A DNA stretch of 64,000 nt. Source: Sciurus carolinensis (Eukaryota; Chordata; Mammalia; Rodentia; Sciuridae). Every line of letters begins with the position of its first letter. Positions within the stretch are counted from its first letter, which is position 1. The stretch lies in assembly GCF_902686445.1 (NCBI RefSeq), contig NC_062232.1, positions 13,003,105 to 13,067,104 of the forward strand, read 5' to 3'. This document shows, one piece after another, positions 10,461 through 22,821 of this stretch. A program made the translations under genes and the position numbers. The notes under the pieces are model-generated. The model ran no database searches and was not told the DNA's origin. It saw nothing but the letters and a program-made list of their open reading frames with translations.

Positions 10461-11540
10461 AAAGATAGCTTCAAAGAGCAAGTGTATTTCAAATATTTTC
10501 TTGCATCACATTTGTTATTGCATTATATGGCCAAGTCCAGAGTCAGTATAGAAGGAGACTATTCAAGGTCATGGATATAGGGATACTTGAATAAATTGGG
10601 GGCTATTACTCCTACAACCTGCCAAAGGTACTTCTGGCATCAAAACCATTTATTATCAAAAGTATCTCTAAAACTGAACTGACTTATGGTGCCTCTGATA
10701 CAAAATTCAATGTAAAGTTTGAATTTTTAAAACCAAACATGTTCATTGGTCTTTTAAAGGAATGATCTGAATAGGAAAGACTGATTAAAATAGAGTTCTA
10801 TTACATTTTCAAAGATACGATGAAACATAAATGGTTTCCCCTAAGGAAAGTGTGCAAGATGATTAGTCAAGGAAAATTTTAATTATAACCTAAAAACAGA
10901 AGGATTCTGGCAGATATGGATTATCATTAGACTGCATTTGTTACAGAAATGCAAAAGCTATGACCTATCCTTTAGTTTCACTTCTTTTTGTTTAGCAAAA
11001 TCTGTTTCTTGTTCTTTTTTTTTAAACATGACTCTGTCTTGTTTACAGTTTAACTTGTTGCAGACTTCAAATTATTATCCAAGACTGGACATATTAACTC
11101 TGTCTGTTGTAAGAGAAGTCTGTCATGTTGGTTAATTATGACTGTGGGAGGCAATCAGGAAAAGGCAGAACAGGCCCAGGCCTGCTTTCTGTTGTCTTCA
11201 GACATTGACAGTCTATGGCTGTGACCATGCTAATTTGGAAGAGGACCCACATCTCCAAGCCACAGTGGTATTTTAGAGGTAATTTCTCTCAGGAAAGGCA
11301 AGGATCATTAAGTGACTCCACCTGGTATTGCCAATTTTGATTCCACTGAACACCTAAAGTCACCATCTTCTGCTGCTTTTGTACTATCACAACCACAAGA
11401 AAGGATTTTCACCAAGAATTTTATACTCCCAGTCCGATCTTCCATAGTAAATATCTTGTATTTCTTTCCTTTGGATAAATTTGAGCTCTATAGATAATTT
11501 AGAACTTGATAAAGTCATAGTTTCTACCTTTTATGGGTGA
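10461..11540. other. Intergenic sequence, nothing recognised
   Basis: No gene or well-defined repeat seen. The small open frames at 10938-11135 and 11312-11497 have no domain and no coding signature. Confidence 0.5.
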
Positions 11541-11541
11541 A

Positions 11542-11582
<41 letters not shown>

Positions 11583-11586
11583 AATG
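11542..11586. repeat. (ATG)n microsatellite
   Basis: About 14 nearly pure ATG/GAT units. A reverse-complement (CAT)n run lies about 260 bp to the right. Confidence 0.95.
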
Positions 11587-11639
11587 GTGGCAGTGATGAA
11601 ACAGAGTAGTCCCTCTTGCCAAGTTTTTTATAAGAATAG

Positions 11640-11775
11640 CATTATTTAATCTTTGCAGCAAATCTTTTATCTCTGTATGATACAGGAAACAGCAGAGGCA
11701 CCAAGAGATTAACTAACTTGCTCAAGAACTCATGGCTTATAAATGGTGAGACAAGGATTGAACCCAGGTCCAATC
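11640..11775 (-). repeat. MIR-family SINE fragment
   Basis: Reverse MIR pattern: cagaggcaccaagagattaa, acttgctcaagaactcatgg, aggattgaacccagg. Confidence 0.65.
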
Positions 11776-11845
11776 ATATTCTAAATTTTTGGTTGTAATG
11801 ACTCAGCTACCCTACTCCTTGTTCAGAGCTTTCTTTACATGTCTG

Positions 11846-11870
11846 AACATCATCATCATCATCATCATCA
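11846..11870. repeat. (CAT)n microsatellite
   Basis: Eight CAT units, the reverse complement of the nearby (ATG)n run. Confidence 0.95.
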
Positions 11871-12324
11871 GCTACATTTTTGTTAGGCATTTGTTATTTG
11901 TAGGTATGTGCAGAATTGTGCTAGAAGTATGGTTTAAAACATGCATTTTGCATAGTAGAATGTGGAATAAACAATCCTATAAATAGCTCTCTTTATTGGT
12001 GGTCTTGGTGGAGAGGAAAAGCATAAATAAATTATAAAAACCTTGTCAACTGACGAATCTGTTTTTAGTTAGAGCTTTCACATCCTCCACCCTCCTCATC
12101 AAATCCCTGTAAGTGAGTTGATAACAAGCAGCAAAATGGAACCATTCAAGTACTAGCACATCTACTTCAGCATTTTATTTTTTAATCAAACTGTGTGAAG
12201 TTAGGAAACTCAAGAGACCAAAGAGTATCCTGGATATCTCACAGCTGTAACCTTCTGATGCCAAATCATAGAGAAATGACCTTTCAGATTTACATATCAT
12301 TTGGTCTCTATGTTGTGCCAGTTA

Positions 12325-12555
12325 AAAGAGCAGACTCTGGAAACAGATTGCTTGGGATCAACCACAGATCTTCCAATTTACTTGTTGTGTGATTTTGGAC
12401 AAGTTACTTAACCTTTCTAAGTCTCAATTTCCTCAACAAGAAAAATGAAGTGATAACAGTACTCTCTGCAATTGAATTATTGTGGGGATTGAGATAATAT
12501 ATGTAAAATGCATAGTGCCTAGCACATAGTAAGTACAATCTAAATATTAACTATT
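12325..12555 (+). repeat. MIR SINE, nearly full length
   Basis: Reads gcagactctggaaacagatt, ttttggacaagttacttaac, tctcaatttcctcaacaaga and tagtgcctagcacatagtaa in MIR order. Confidence 0.85.
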
Positions 12556-12736
12556 ACTATCACTGTTGTGCTGGGCAGCTAATGTCAGGTAGAAGTCTTC
12601 ATTTTTTCTAAATATTTTTTTAAATAGAAAAGCTTTACTGAGTTTAAAAGCAATGCATGTTATTTGTAAAAATCTAGAAAATGCAGTTATGAAAATGACT
12701 TTTGAACTATTAAACATCCAAATTCTACTATTCTGT

Positions 12737-13056
12737 TGTCTTAGTCTATTCAGACCATAACTAAATACTTTAGAGAGGGTAATTTATAAACAACAGAAAT
12801 TTATTGTTCACAGTTTGGGAGGTTGGGAAGTTCAAGACCAAGGTGCTGGAAGATTCAGTATCTTGTTAGGGATGAGATGGCACCTTCCAAGTCTCCAAGT
12901 CCTCACAAGAGCAAAAAGGCACCAATTCCATTTATGAGAGTGGAGTCCTCATGACCTAATCACCTCATAAAGCCCTACCCCTTAATACCGTCACATTGAG
13001 AACTAGATTTCAACACAAGCATTTTGGAAGGACAGAAACATTCAGACCACAACACC
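12737..13056 (-). mobile_element. MLT1-type MaLR LTR
   Basis: In reverse: tgtcttagtctattcagacc, gggtaatttataaacaacag, ggttgggaagttcaagacca, tcatgacctaatcacctc, aataccgtcacattg and gacagaaacattcagaccac. This is the full MLT1A-like order from end to start. Confidence 0.88.
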
Positions 13057-13065
13057 TAAAATAAT

Positions 13066-13375
13066 GTACCAAACTGCCCAGAGCTTAGTGGCTTGAAACA
13101 AAAATCAATTATTATCTCACTGTACTGTGGGCTGGAAATGTGGGCAGATCTGTTTATCTCTTCAGTCTTTTGGAATTTGGGAGAGGCCGATGGTCGAGGA
13201 TGGCCTCATTCACAGCTGACAGCTGGCAGGATGTTGGTCAGGGCACCTCAGTTTTCCTCTATGTGACCTCTTTAGTTGGCTCTCTGGGGTTAGTCACATG
13301 GTGGTCTCAGGGTTCCAAGTGTAGCAACAGAGGCAAAACATCAAAGCACAGGCACTTTTCAGGTCTCTTCTATCA
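13066..13375. mobile_element. Old ERVL-group LTR fragment (LTR16/LTR33-like)
   Basis: Begins ccaaactgcccagagcttag and tggcttgaaacaaaaatca, followed by ggatggcctcattcacagc and ctggcaggatgttgg, the same family pattern as 10156-10460. It abuts the MLT1 LTR. Confidence 0.6.
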
Positions 13376-13379
13376 TCCT

Positions 13380-13610
13380 TATTCTGAACACCCCAAATCT
13401 GAAATGCTTCAAAATCTAAACCTTCTTTAATACTAACAATACTTAACAAGTTTCAGATTTGGAGTCTTTTTGAATGAGTTTTGATTTAGTGATACTTAAC
13501 TGATGAAGTCTATGCAAATATTCAAAAATCCAAAAAACAACTCTGAATGTTAAACACTTGTGATCTGAAGAATTTTGGATAAGTGACATTCAACCTATGA
13601 TGTCCCATTG
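13380..13610. mobile_element. Possible DNA-transposon fossil
   Basis: Repeated 'caaatctgaaatgcttcaaa' and 'attcaaaaatccaaaa' wording resembles the CCGAAATCCGAAA-type terminal motifs of old mammalian cut-and-paste elements. The family is not assigned. Confidence 0.3.
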
Positions 13611-13824
13611 ATTGAGCAAATGAAATGAATAAACATAGACTCAAGAGGTTAAGAAATAGATTTCATGTTTTGATGGAAGGAGTGCCAAAGACACATTCCA
13701 AAGGCACAGGCATATCAGGATAGGAATCATTTGAGGCTACTTTTTGTAATTCACCACAGGTGAATACTATTAAAATTATATGTATCATACATAGAAAAAC
13801 ATGAAAAACCATATGCTTAAAAGA

Positions 13825-14525
13825 AATCATATTAAATATGATCATTGTAACTTTTTCTATTATACACTGGGCAGTTTAATATCTTCCTTTTGCACAACAT
13901 TCTATTGTATGAATTTACCATGACGAATTTAACCAATGTCTCTTGTATGTTTTTAGGTTGTTGCCAATTCTGCAATATTTCTCTACATATATACATTTTA
14001 TCTATTTCCTCATTAGTTACTAGGTGTGCATATTTCAACCCCTGACATGTTGCCACAATAGTCTATGGAAAGATTGTATCCAGAGAGGTGATATTCAAAA
14101 TGCTTTATTTTTTAAAATACTTAACAACATAATGGATACTAACCTTACCACTGAACAAAGTTCTACAGGTTCTAAGCCTTTAGCTCTGGATTGTGGGGTG
14201 GTTCAGGTCCCAGGGTAGAAGGTTGGGAGGCTAGAGTAGTAGAGAGTTGTAGAATGTCATTTACCCTTACAACAATACTGACGATATCATCCACAGAGCA
14301 GTGTATGGGAATATCTGTTTCTCATCACCCTCTCCAACCACATACATTGCCCAGCTTTTTCATCTTTGCCAATCTGAACAAGGACAATGGTGAAAATAAT
14401 ACCATTTTTAGTATTTTCCTACTCACCCATGAGGTGCTTTTTCATATTTCATCACCACTTACATTGGTTATTGTTGCTTTTAATGACTTGCCTATTTATG
14501 TCCTTTGCCGATTTTTCTTTGAGAT
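13825..14525 (-). mobile_element. Old L1M fragments
   Basis: Reverse-strand L1 3' wording in two parts: tgtctcttgtatgtttttag near 13938, and the tttatgtcctttgccgattt segment near 14495. Intervening sequence is diverged. Confidence 0.55.
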
Positions 14526-14529
14526 ATGA

Positions 14530-14666
14530 AACTTTAAAAAGCTAATATTTATTGATACCTTACCATATGCTTAAGTCATTAGTAGGCATTACTTACATTT
14601 ATTATGAGTGTATAAAGTTATAGTTATTCCCATTTTAGAGATAAGAAAACAGAGGTAGAGGGCATT
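14530..14666 (-). repeat. MIR fragment
   Basis: Reverse MIR wording: taatatttattgatacctta and attcccattttagagataag, then aaaacagaggtagagg. Confidence 0.6.
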
Positions 14667-14668
14667 GG

Positions 14669-15275
14669 ACCTAGTTATCCCACTCCTTGGTTTATACCCA
14701 AAGGACTTAAAGTCAGCATACTACAGTGACACAGCCACATCTATGTTTATAGCAGCTCAACTCACAATAGCTTAACTATGGAGCCAACCTAGGTGCCCTT
14801 CAACATATGAATGGATAAAGAAAATGTGGTGTATATACACAATAGAGTATTACTCAGCTTTAAAGAAGAATGAAATTATGGCATTTGCTGGTAAATGGAT
14901 GGAGTTGGAGAACATCATAGTATGTGAAACAAGCCAAACCCCCCAAAACCAAAGGCCAAATGTTTTCTCTGATATGTGGATGCTCATTCACAAAAAGGGA
15001 TGGGGATCTAGGAAAGAATAGTTACTTTAGATTAGGTAGAGGGGAGTGAAGGGAGGGGAAGGAATATGGGGGTGGGAAGGATAGTAGAGTGAAATAGACA
15101 TTATTACGTCATGTACGTGCATGACTGCATGACCAATGTGATCCTGCAATATGTATAATCAGAAAAATGAGAGATTATACTCCATTTATGTATGAATTAT
15201 CAAAATATATGAATACATTCTACTGTCATGTACAACTAATTAGAATAAATTGAAAAATAATTAAAAAATTAAAAA
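14669..15275 (+). mobile_element. L1 3' end (ORF2 tail and 3' UTR)
   Basis: Begins within the ORF2 sequence for 'PLLGLYPKD' and runs through the MWCIYTIEYYSALKKNEIMAFAGKWMELEN-type tail (open 14824-15021, key residues YYSALKKNE and GKWMELEN), then a G-rich 3' UTR and an A-rich end near 15275. It is 5' truncated and more diverged than the 2988-4284 copy. Confidence 0.9.
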
Positions 15276-15990
15276 TGGGCTCACCAGGATCTTGTTTCTC
15301 AATGCAGGTACCAGGATTCCAACTGAGACAGTGAGATTCTCTATCTCAGGTTCTTTATCATTTTACTCTATTCTGTAGCTTCTATAATATTTACATATAA
15401 GAACTTTTTACATATGGTTGTTCACCCTTAGTCATACATGTGGCTCATTTTCACTAACTACTCATTTTGTTTTTAACTTCTATTTTAGTACTGCTTGCTG
15501 TAGAGGAGATAAACTTTTTATGGATACATTTTTTCTATATGAATTTTTACATTTCAATGAGAAGTTTACAAAACCATTTAATATGGTGCAATATCTCAAG
15601 CTTTTTTCTGAATGGATTTTATCTTCAATATCATTCTAAGATGTTCCCCACATAAAGTTGTTAAAAGATTCACCTATATTTTCTTCAAAGAATGAATCTA
15701 AGAATTATCTGAATTAATAAAATACATATGCTAAGGCCCCAAATCTACTAAATCAGAATTGCAACAGTGAGGATTACATGTATGTGTTTTTAAAGGGATA
15801 CTGAAACTCTCAGTCCAAGAGGACTTCTAAATAAATACATTTACCTCTTTTTACTCCACAAGGCATATGAAATTGGCTAAAGAATAGTAAATTAAGAATA
15901 TATCTACAAAATCAATTCCAGATGACTTAAAAACTTAGTTGTGAAATCCCAATCTTAACTTTTTGAGGAAGAACACATAGAAGAGTGTTT
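15276..15990. other. Intergenic sequence, nothing recognised
   Basis: AT-rich; the two overlapping short frames at 15418-15655 show no domain. Confidence 0.5.
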
Positions 15991-15994
15991 GTTT

Positions 15995-16475
15995 AAGTCA
16001 AGATTCTCTAGAGAAACAATAGGAGATATGTATACATACGTGTGTGTGTAGACATATCAACCAATCTATCTATACAGACAGATAGAAAGGAAGAGAGGGA
16101 GAGAGGAAGAGAGAGGGAAAGGTTTATTTTAAGGAATTGGCTCACACATTGGTGGGGGCTGGCAAATCTGAAATCCTTGGGGCAGGCTGGAAATTCTGGC
16201 AAGAGTTGCTATTGCAGTCTTGAGTGTGAAGGCAGTTGGGAGGCAGAATTCCTTCCTCTTTGGGGGAAACTCAATTTCTTTTCTCTTAAGGCCCTCAACT
16301 GTTTAGATGAGACCCACCCCCATTATGGTGACTAATCTGCTTTATCAAAGTATACTTATATAAATATTAATCACAACCCGAAATATCTTTATGGTAATAT
16401 CCAGACTGTTGTTTGATCACATGCTGGACACCATCATGTCCATGAACAAGTTTACATAACAAATTAACATTCATA
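15995..16475 (-). mobile_element. ERVL LTR, MLT2-like
   Basis: In reverse: tcaagattctctagagaaac, a GT/GATA/GA-rich low-complexity stretch, ttattttaaggaattggctc, ggaggcagaattccttcctc, tcttttctcttaaggccctc, gatgagacccacccccatta and gtctacttat-type sequence. This is the end-to-start order of an MLT2-type LTR. Confidence 0.8.
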
Positions 16476-16479
16476 ACAT

Positions 16480-18380
16480 CTTTTTGATCCTATGGGAGTA
16501 TCTATGAAACAAGGCACCCACTAAAGGACAGGTACATAATTTGAACAGTGACAAAAATGTTGTGTTTTCTTATCTTATACAGTTTTTCCTTCTCATTTGA
16601 AATTCCTTTAGGGAGAGAAGAATCCATATTATACAATATGCTTAATGGGATCATCCTCATTTATTTCCTTGTCAGAGACCTATATTCTTTTTTTTTTAAT
16701 CCTGTGATTTCTGATAAACAAACCCCAAGAAACAGTATGAGAACATAAAAGAGACAAATGTGTTTTAATTTAGGTGTCCACAAACCTAGATATTAGCTGT
16801 GGTACCACAATATCCTAAGCCAAAATACCAATGATGGATTTATTGTTGCCCTAATTTAAAACAAGCCTGATTTATTTTTAAAAAATGCAACCTCAAAACA
16901 CAACTTTCCAGACGTGATATGGAATGCATTATGTGCCTAACCAAAAAACAAAATGCTACGCGGTACAGTGGACTTGAAAACTATCTTGCTATTAATAGAT
17001 CTCCCGAATGGCTGTGATCTGTTGGATTTGATACATTTAGGTTTTGGCAGCTGCTGAGGACTAAAAACAAGCGATTCCATACATTATTACTTAATAAAGA
17101 AACTAGGTCATGAAATAGCCCTTTGGTGAATTTTTTAAAAAGATTCTGAAGAGCCCAATTCCATCTTGAAAAGTCCCTGTCATCAAGTATGCTTGGCAAA
17201 GCAGTAAAGTGATTAGCAGACTCCTTATCTGAAACTGTGTTAAATTGAAAGCAACTTGGGGTACCCTGTTACCTTCATCTGGCACAAATGCCTGAAATAT
17301 GGAACACCCACAACAAATATTTGCTGAATCTAAAAGGCCTAATACTGAACCATTGATTCAAATGTTTGGATTGAGCATCTTTATGAACAAACACATCCAC
17401 TGGACAGATAAAAACACTTTCAGGAATTTAAAGTACCACTGGTCTGTTCTGTTAGGCTCAAAATTTTTTCAATGTTCCATTGAAAGGCATTTTCACCCAC
17501 TCATTCCTTTAAAAACAAGCTTTAAAAAAAGACACTACAAAAAATAAAAAAAAAACCCTAGTGGATTGTAGTATTTAGTTTTTTTATTTAAAGAAATATT
17601 TATTTTAAGTTGGATTCCCTCAGTAATGAACTCTGAGAAAAGAATTTTTAGTAAGAGAATGAGTGTGGAAAGGGAAGAACACTCAGAAGGGTGAGATATC
17701 AAGCAAAGTCCTGAACAGGGTAACTCAAGCTCAGTCCTGCTCTGGGACTAGTGTATGTCCTCATCAGGGGACAAGGGAGCTGTAGTATTTATAGATTTTC
17801 CTCACTACCATAATAATTGATGGAGCAGGACTTACTGTATCCCACATTCCAGGCACTTCTGGTTCTTCTTGAATAGGTAAAGTGGGTTTCAGGAGCCTGA
17901 AGACTGTCCTCCAAGAAAGAGATGCAGGTGTCAGCTATGCATGGGGTAGTGGAGGGCAGATGTGGATGAAGATGGCAAAGGGCTCCAAGGGGATATGTTC
18001 AAACATTCAACAGTATCTGCCTCAGTACTACATAGGGATCACTTGTTGAGGTCTCCTCAAATGAAGAGCAAGCCCATATATGAGGAAAAAGAGGCGCTAT
18101 GTGAGTAATATAAGACTTGAGGCAGGTAGCCATATTTTCTTTAATGTCCTTGCCTCTTGGTTGACTCAATAAAAAAGAGGTTACAGAGGAGTTTGGTTGG
18201 AGGATTGGTAAATATGTGATACTTCCCTTGTGAGGAAACTCCATTGATAGATCCCAAAGGTTAGGAGGTATTAAACAGTGAGCAGGTCTGGAGAGCAAAA
18301 GTGGAAAAATCAATCCTAAAAGGGGTACTTGGGTCAAAGACAGAAAAATTAGCTCAAGTTAGGGAAGGGGAAGGGGTTGG
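16480..18380. other. Intergenic sequence without recognised genes
   Basis: No gene found. The frames at 17999-18337 and elsewhere have no domain. 17600-18000 may hold an old LTR-like fragment (ggactagtgtatgtcctcat region), not assigned. Confidence 0.5.
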
Positions 18381-18387
18381 AGGAGCA

Positions 18388-18415
18388 AATTATGGTTATT
18401 GGAATAACCATAATT
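18388..18415. repeat. Perfect 28-bp AT-rich palindrome (13-bp arms, 2-nt spacer)
   Basis: Arm aattatggttatt (18388-18400), spacer gg, arm aataaccataatt (18403-18415). Confidence 0.95.
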
Positions 18416-18617
18416 ATAACATAATTTAAATCTATATTGTATAACACACATAATAATGAAATATGTGAATTTTTTCAGTGGCTATAGTATATGATGAATG
18501 CACTACCCAGATTTCAAGTTCTTGACAGCTACATTTAGCTAGTGGCTACTGTATTGTATAATGAAACTCTAGAACTGCAGAAAATTCTGTTGGACACTGC
18601 TGGCCTATCATATTTTT

Positions 18618-18619
<2 letters not shown>

Positions 18620-18673
<54 letters not shown>

Positions 18674-18752
18674 TATGTGGTGCTGAGGATGGAACCCAGT
18701 GCCTCACACATGCTAGGCAAGCGCTCTACCACTGAGCCACAACCCTAGCCAT
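18620..18752 (-). mobile_element. ID SINE with long (TTTA)n tail
   Basis: A (TTTA)n run from 18624 to 18674 precedes tatgtggtgctgaggatgga, acccagtgcctcacacatgc and taccactgagccacaaccct. The TAAA-type tail (on the minus strand) is a hallmark of squirrel ID SINEs. Confidence 0.93.
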
Positions 18753-20110
18753 TGACTTGTTGAATAATAGATCAAGGGTTGAGATGTAATGGGACTCAAT
18801 TTCATCTCAAACTTCTGTTTCCTTTCTATCTATATTCAGCTTCTAATATGTCAAATTTTACCACTGGGATTTCACTGAAAAATTTGGAGCAAAGGAAAAG
18901 GGAGCATTTTGAAAACTTTCTATCGGAGTTAGCTGCAGGGACAAATTCTCACCAGACCAAGCAACCAAGTAGAATTTGGGCATGATATTTCCAAAATCCT
19001 GGGATCTGCTACTGCTTTTGTTGACATCAAGGGACATTTGAAAACTGTAGATTGGTTCCTGGGCCATAAGTAAAAGTTCTAAGTTGAGAAGACCCTGAGA
19101 TATCATTGATCATCTTTTATCCAAAGTTGAATTACAGATTGTTTTAATTTGAATACTGCTAGAAGACCCTGGTACAATGATTCAAGTGCAAGTAGTTCAT
19201 TTATGGGTGATCTCAGGAAACACTCATTGGTAGGGAGTGATGGGGAAGAGAGAGAGGAAAAGGAAAAAAGTCAATAAAGGACACACTATCAATACATTTC
19301 CAAGTGGGAACTCTGTGATCCAGTGTCCAGAATTGTTATACCCAAAGGTGAGAGAACTGGTTCATTTACCAATCATTTCCCAAAAATCATTGGTTAAAGG
19401 ATACTGGAGGGTGAATTAGAGGAGCACTTTGGGCCTACTGTGTGCATGAGCAGAGAAAGCCCTTGGACAAAGAAATGCAAGTTTGTGTAATTAGGTCAGC
19501 ATGCAGGGAAATGACAAGTGAGGACAGAGATAAGCAGGACCTCTACAGAGTCTGCTACAAGGATTTATTTTTACTTTTAAGCAGGAAAAATAGACCCAAA
19601 TATCTTAGAGTACAGCCCATCCATGACCTAGTACGGCTGATCCATTGGCACAGAGACAATGAACCACTGCCAAATGGAAAAAACAAAAGAATCTTTAAGG
19701 CAACTTGACCTCTAGTTAGAACATCTCAAATAGTTGAGAATGAGGCTGGAGACTTTGGTATTAAATGCCTCTGAATTCAAAGGGTGGGGAGACAATATTC
19801 TTACTTTGACACCAAAGGAGACATGGAACAACTTATTTTAGCCACTTGTCAGGGGATGCATGGGCTGCTCGTGCATTCTGGAGTTTTGGAGAGAGAATTA
19901 CCAAATGCTTGCTGCTGAGGCTGATGAAGCCAAGCTGGGGCATCTGTGGGCCAGGAATATATGGTTGCATATGTGCCACTGTATCTGTTTGCAAAACATG
20001 CCATATGTTGACAGACTGACATATGTTGAGCTATATGGAAAATCAGTCAGAGATGAGCTAGAGTATAAGAAAAGGAGAGAGAAGGAAAGATGAAAGAGAA
20101 ACCCTTTCAC
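18753..20110. other. Intergenic sequence, nothing recognised
   Basis: Several short overlapping frames on both strands but no domain, splice pattern or RNA gene. Confidence 0.5.
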
Positions 20111-20114
20111 TGTG

Positions 20115-20215
20115 GCTAGATAATAAATTCCTTGAGCATAAGAGAGATGTCTCAGTCACTTTTAGTCTCCAGTGCCTATAGCTGTGCTGGGCACATAGTA
20201 CATGGTAGTTAGTGT
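20115..20215 (+). repeat. L2 3' end fragment
   Basis: aataaattccttgagcataa, then cagtgcctatagctgtgctg and ggcacatagtacatggtag, the standard L2 tail wording. Confidence 0.65.
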
Positions 20216-20605
20216 GTCCTGAGAATGAAGACAGCCCATGCAAAGTGGTTAGAACCATGTCTCCTATGTAATAATGCATGGTACAAGTACAATGAATGAA
20301 TGCATGAAAGTATGCCTAGAGCTAGAAAGACCCATGGAGTTTCTTTACATCACTCTTTTACACATACAACTAAATTTTGGAGGTGTAATGTGACAAGTCA
20401 GGGCTAATTGTGATACCATTCTGTGTCATTTCTGTCACTATACAAAGGAGCTAGGAGGAAAGAACTAATGATTTTTCAAATGCAGCCAGATTGGGATCAC
20501 TTTTGTAGTGCAGCTCCTGAGCTGCCAGTGGGAACTGCAGGAAGGGCTTGTCTATCTTCATTCCTTTGCTATTCCATGTATACTTTTATGTATTATGATC
20601 ATTAC

Positions 20606-20815
20606 TTTTTTTGGTCCTGGGAATTGGACCCAGGGATGCTTTACCACTGAGCTACATCCCCACCTTTTTATTTTTTATTTTGAGACAGGATCTTGGTAAG
20701 TTTCTTAGGGTCTTACTAAGTTGCTGAGGCTGGCCTTGAATTTGCAGTACTCCTGTCTCAGCTTCCTGAGTTGCTAGGTTTATAGGCATGTGCCACCATG
20801 TATGGTTCCATGTAC
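20606..20815 (-). mobile_element. B1-dID SINE
   Basis: Reverse complement: ID part (ggtcctgggaattggaccca, ctttaccactgagctacatc) then 7SL-derived part (gttgctgaggctggccttga, tcagcttcctgagttgct). Confidence 0.92.
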
Positions 20816-21612
20816 ATTTTAAAATCTGCTTGTCAAATTTTACAAAACAAACAAAAAACATGATGAGTTTTACTGACATTACATGGAATCTATAGACTTA
20901 AGGAACACCAACATCTTTAAAATGTTGAGTCTTCTGATTCATTTTGATAAAAAAAAACTCCATTCATATAAATCTTTTTAAATTTCTCTCAATAAAACTT
21001 TGTGGATATTTCCAGTGGAGATCTTGGACATATTTTGTTAACATTGTCCTTGGATACTTAGTATTCTCTGATGCTAATATAAATGGTATCTTTTTAAAAT
21101 TTCATTTTTTGTTTGTTGTTGGTATATAGAAATGAGGTGTATTTTTAAACATTGAATTTATATCCATCAACTTTGCTAAACTCTCTTATCTCTAATTAAT
21201 TGTATACAGATTATTTTAGGTTTTCTTATGCATATAATCACATAATATGCAATTAATTTATTTCCTTCATTCCTTCTTTTCTTTCTTTTTTGTTTTTTTT
21301 TCTTTCTTTTCTTCTCTTTCATTAATTTTTTTCTTCCCCTTGACTTATGCATTAGCCAGAGTCTCCAGAACAATGTTGAGCTAAAAAGGTTCTAATGAGC
21401 ACACACTTCTTGCTTGATATCAGAGGGAATGCTTTCAGGTGAAGGGTACACAGGTATTCATTAGACTAATTTCTGCACTTTATGAATGTTTGAAAAGTTC
21501 CATAAAAACAAAAAAACTGTCTTTTAAAGGTAAGACTTTCAATACTTCACCATAAATGATGATGTTTTCTGCAGGTTTTTGGTAGATACTCTTTATCGGA
21601 ATATGGTAGTTT

Positions 21613-22374
21613 TAAAAAATCTTTTTAGTTATGATACAACACCAGGCTACACTTTGACAATCACAAAAGCATGGAACCCAACCCCCCCCACTCCCCTCCC
21701 TCCACTCCACCAATCCCTCTACAATCCATTTACAGTTTACTTTTTTAAGAAAATTAGTGTCCTGTGGATACACCAGATGCCAGGACCCACCATGCCACAT
21801 TCATGCATGCACATATGAAAGTTTAGTCAAATTCATTCCCTTTTCCTGTTCCTTCTTTCCTGCCTCAATCCCCTTCATTAACTCTACTGGTCTTTCCTCT
21901 ATTTTGTTGGAATTGCCCCTCCCCTCTTTTATTCTTCTCTCTCTCTTTCTCTGTTTCTCTCTTTTTTTTTTTAATCCCCCACTCCTTATTTTGGATTAGC
22001 TTTTGCATATCAGAGAAAATATTTGACCTTTGCCTTTTTGGGTCTGGCTTATTTCACTTAGTATGATATTCTTCAGTTCCACACATTTACCAGCAAGTGC
22101 CATAATGTCATTCTTCTTAATGACTGAGTAATATTTCATTGTGTATATAGGCCACATATTCTTAATCTGTTCATCTGTCGAGGGGCTAGATTGGCTCCAT
22201 AGCTTGGTTATTGTGAATTCTGCTGCTATAAACATTTAGGTGACTGTATCACTGTAGTATGCTGATTTTAAATCTTTTGGATATATACTAAGAAATGGTA
22301 TAGCTGGATCATATGGTGGTTCCATTCCTAGTGTTTTGAGGAACCTCAATACTTCTTTCCAGCATGGTCGCATT
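21613..22374 (-). mobile_element. L1 3' end, relatively young
   Basis: Reverse strand encodes an 80-codon ORF2 tail fragment (21996-22235; YYSVIKKNDIMALAGK), followed by a polypurine 3' UTR seen as C-rich sequence near 21681-21700. It lies inside the older L1M block. Confidence 0.88.
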
Positions 22375-22748
22375 AATTCATCTCTTTCTAATTTGCTAAA
22401 ATCTTAAATCATAAACAGTTATACAAGTAAAGTTCTTATCTACAATTATTGAAATGAGCATATGATTTCCCTCTCTGATCTGTTGTAGCAAATTGCATTG
22501 ATTCATTTGCTCATGTTAAATCACATTTGCATTTCTAGGATAATGCCAACTTTGCTATATATTACTGGATTTTTTTTTTTTTGAAATTGTTGTCTCGGTT
22601 TTATTTTCAGATTATTATTGCAAGTGTATGGCCACCCTATTCTGTACTCATGGAGTCTTGCTGTTTAGGTTATAGTAGGGTCAGATAACAAATTGCGGTT
22701 TACTCCTTTTCTATTTTCTCTAAAAGTTTAAGATTAAGAGCTACTTCT

Positions 22749-22821
22749 GGACTGGGGATATAGCTCAGTTGGTAGAGTGTTTGCCTTGTGCTTGGGTTTA
22801 GTCCCCAGTACCACAAAAAAA
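22749..22821 (+). mobile_element. ID SINE with target-site duplication
   Basis: gactggggatatagctcagt, ggtttagtccccagtaccac and an A tail. The direct repeat agctacttct lies at 22739-22748 and 22822-22831. Confidence 0.95.

Noticed and set aside
22749..22821. tRNA gene
   Set aside because: tRNA-like A and B boxes belong to an ID SINE, with target-site duplication and A tail. No cloverleaf with intact anticodon arm.
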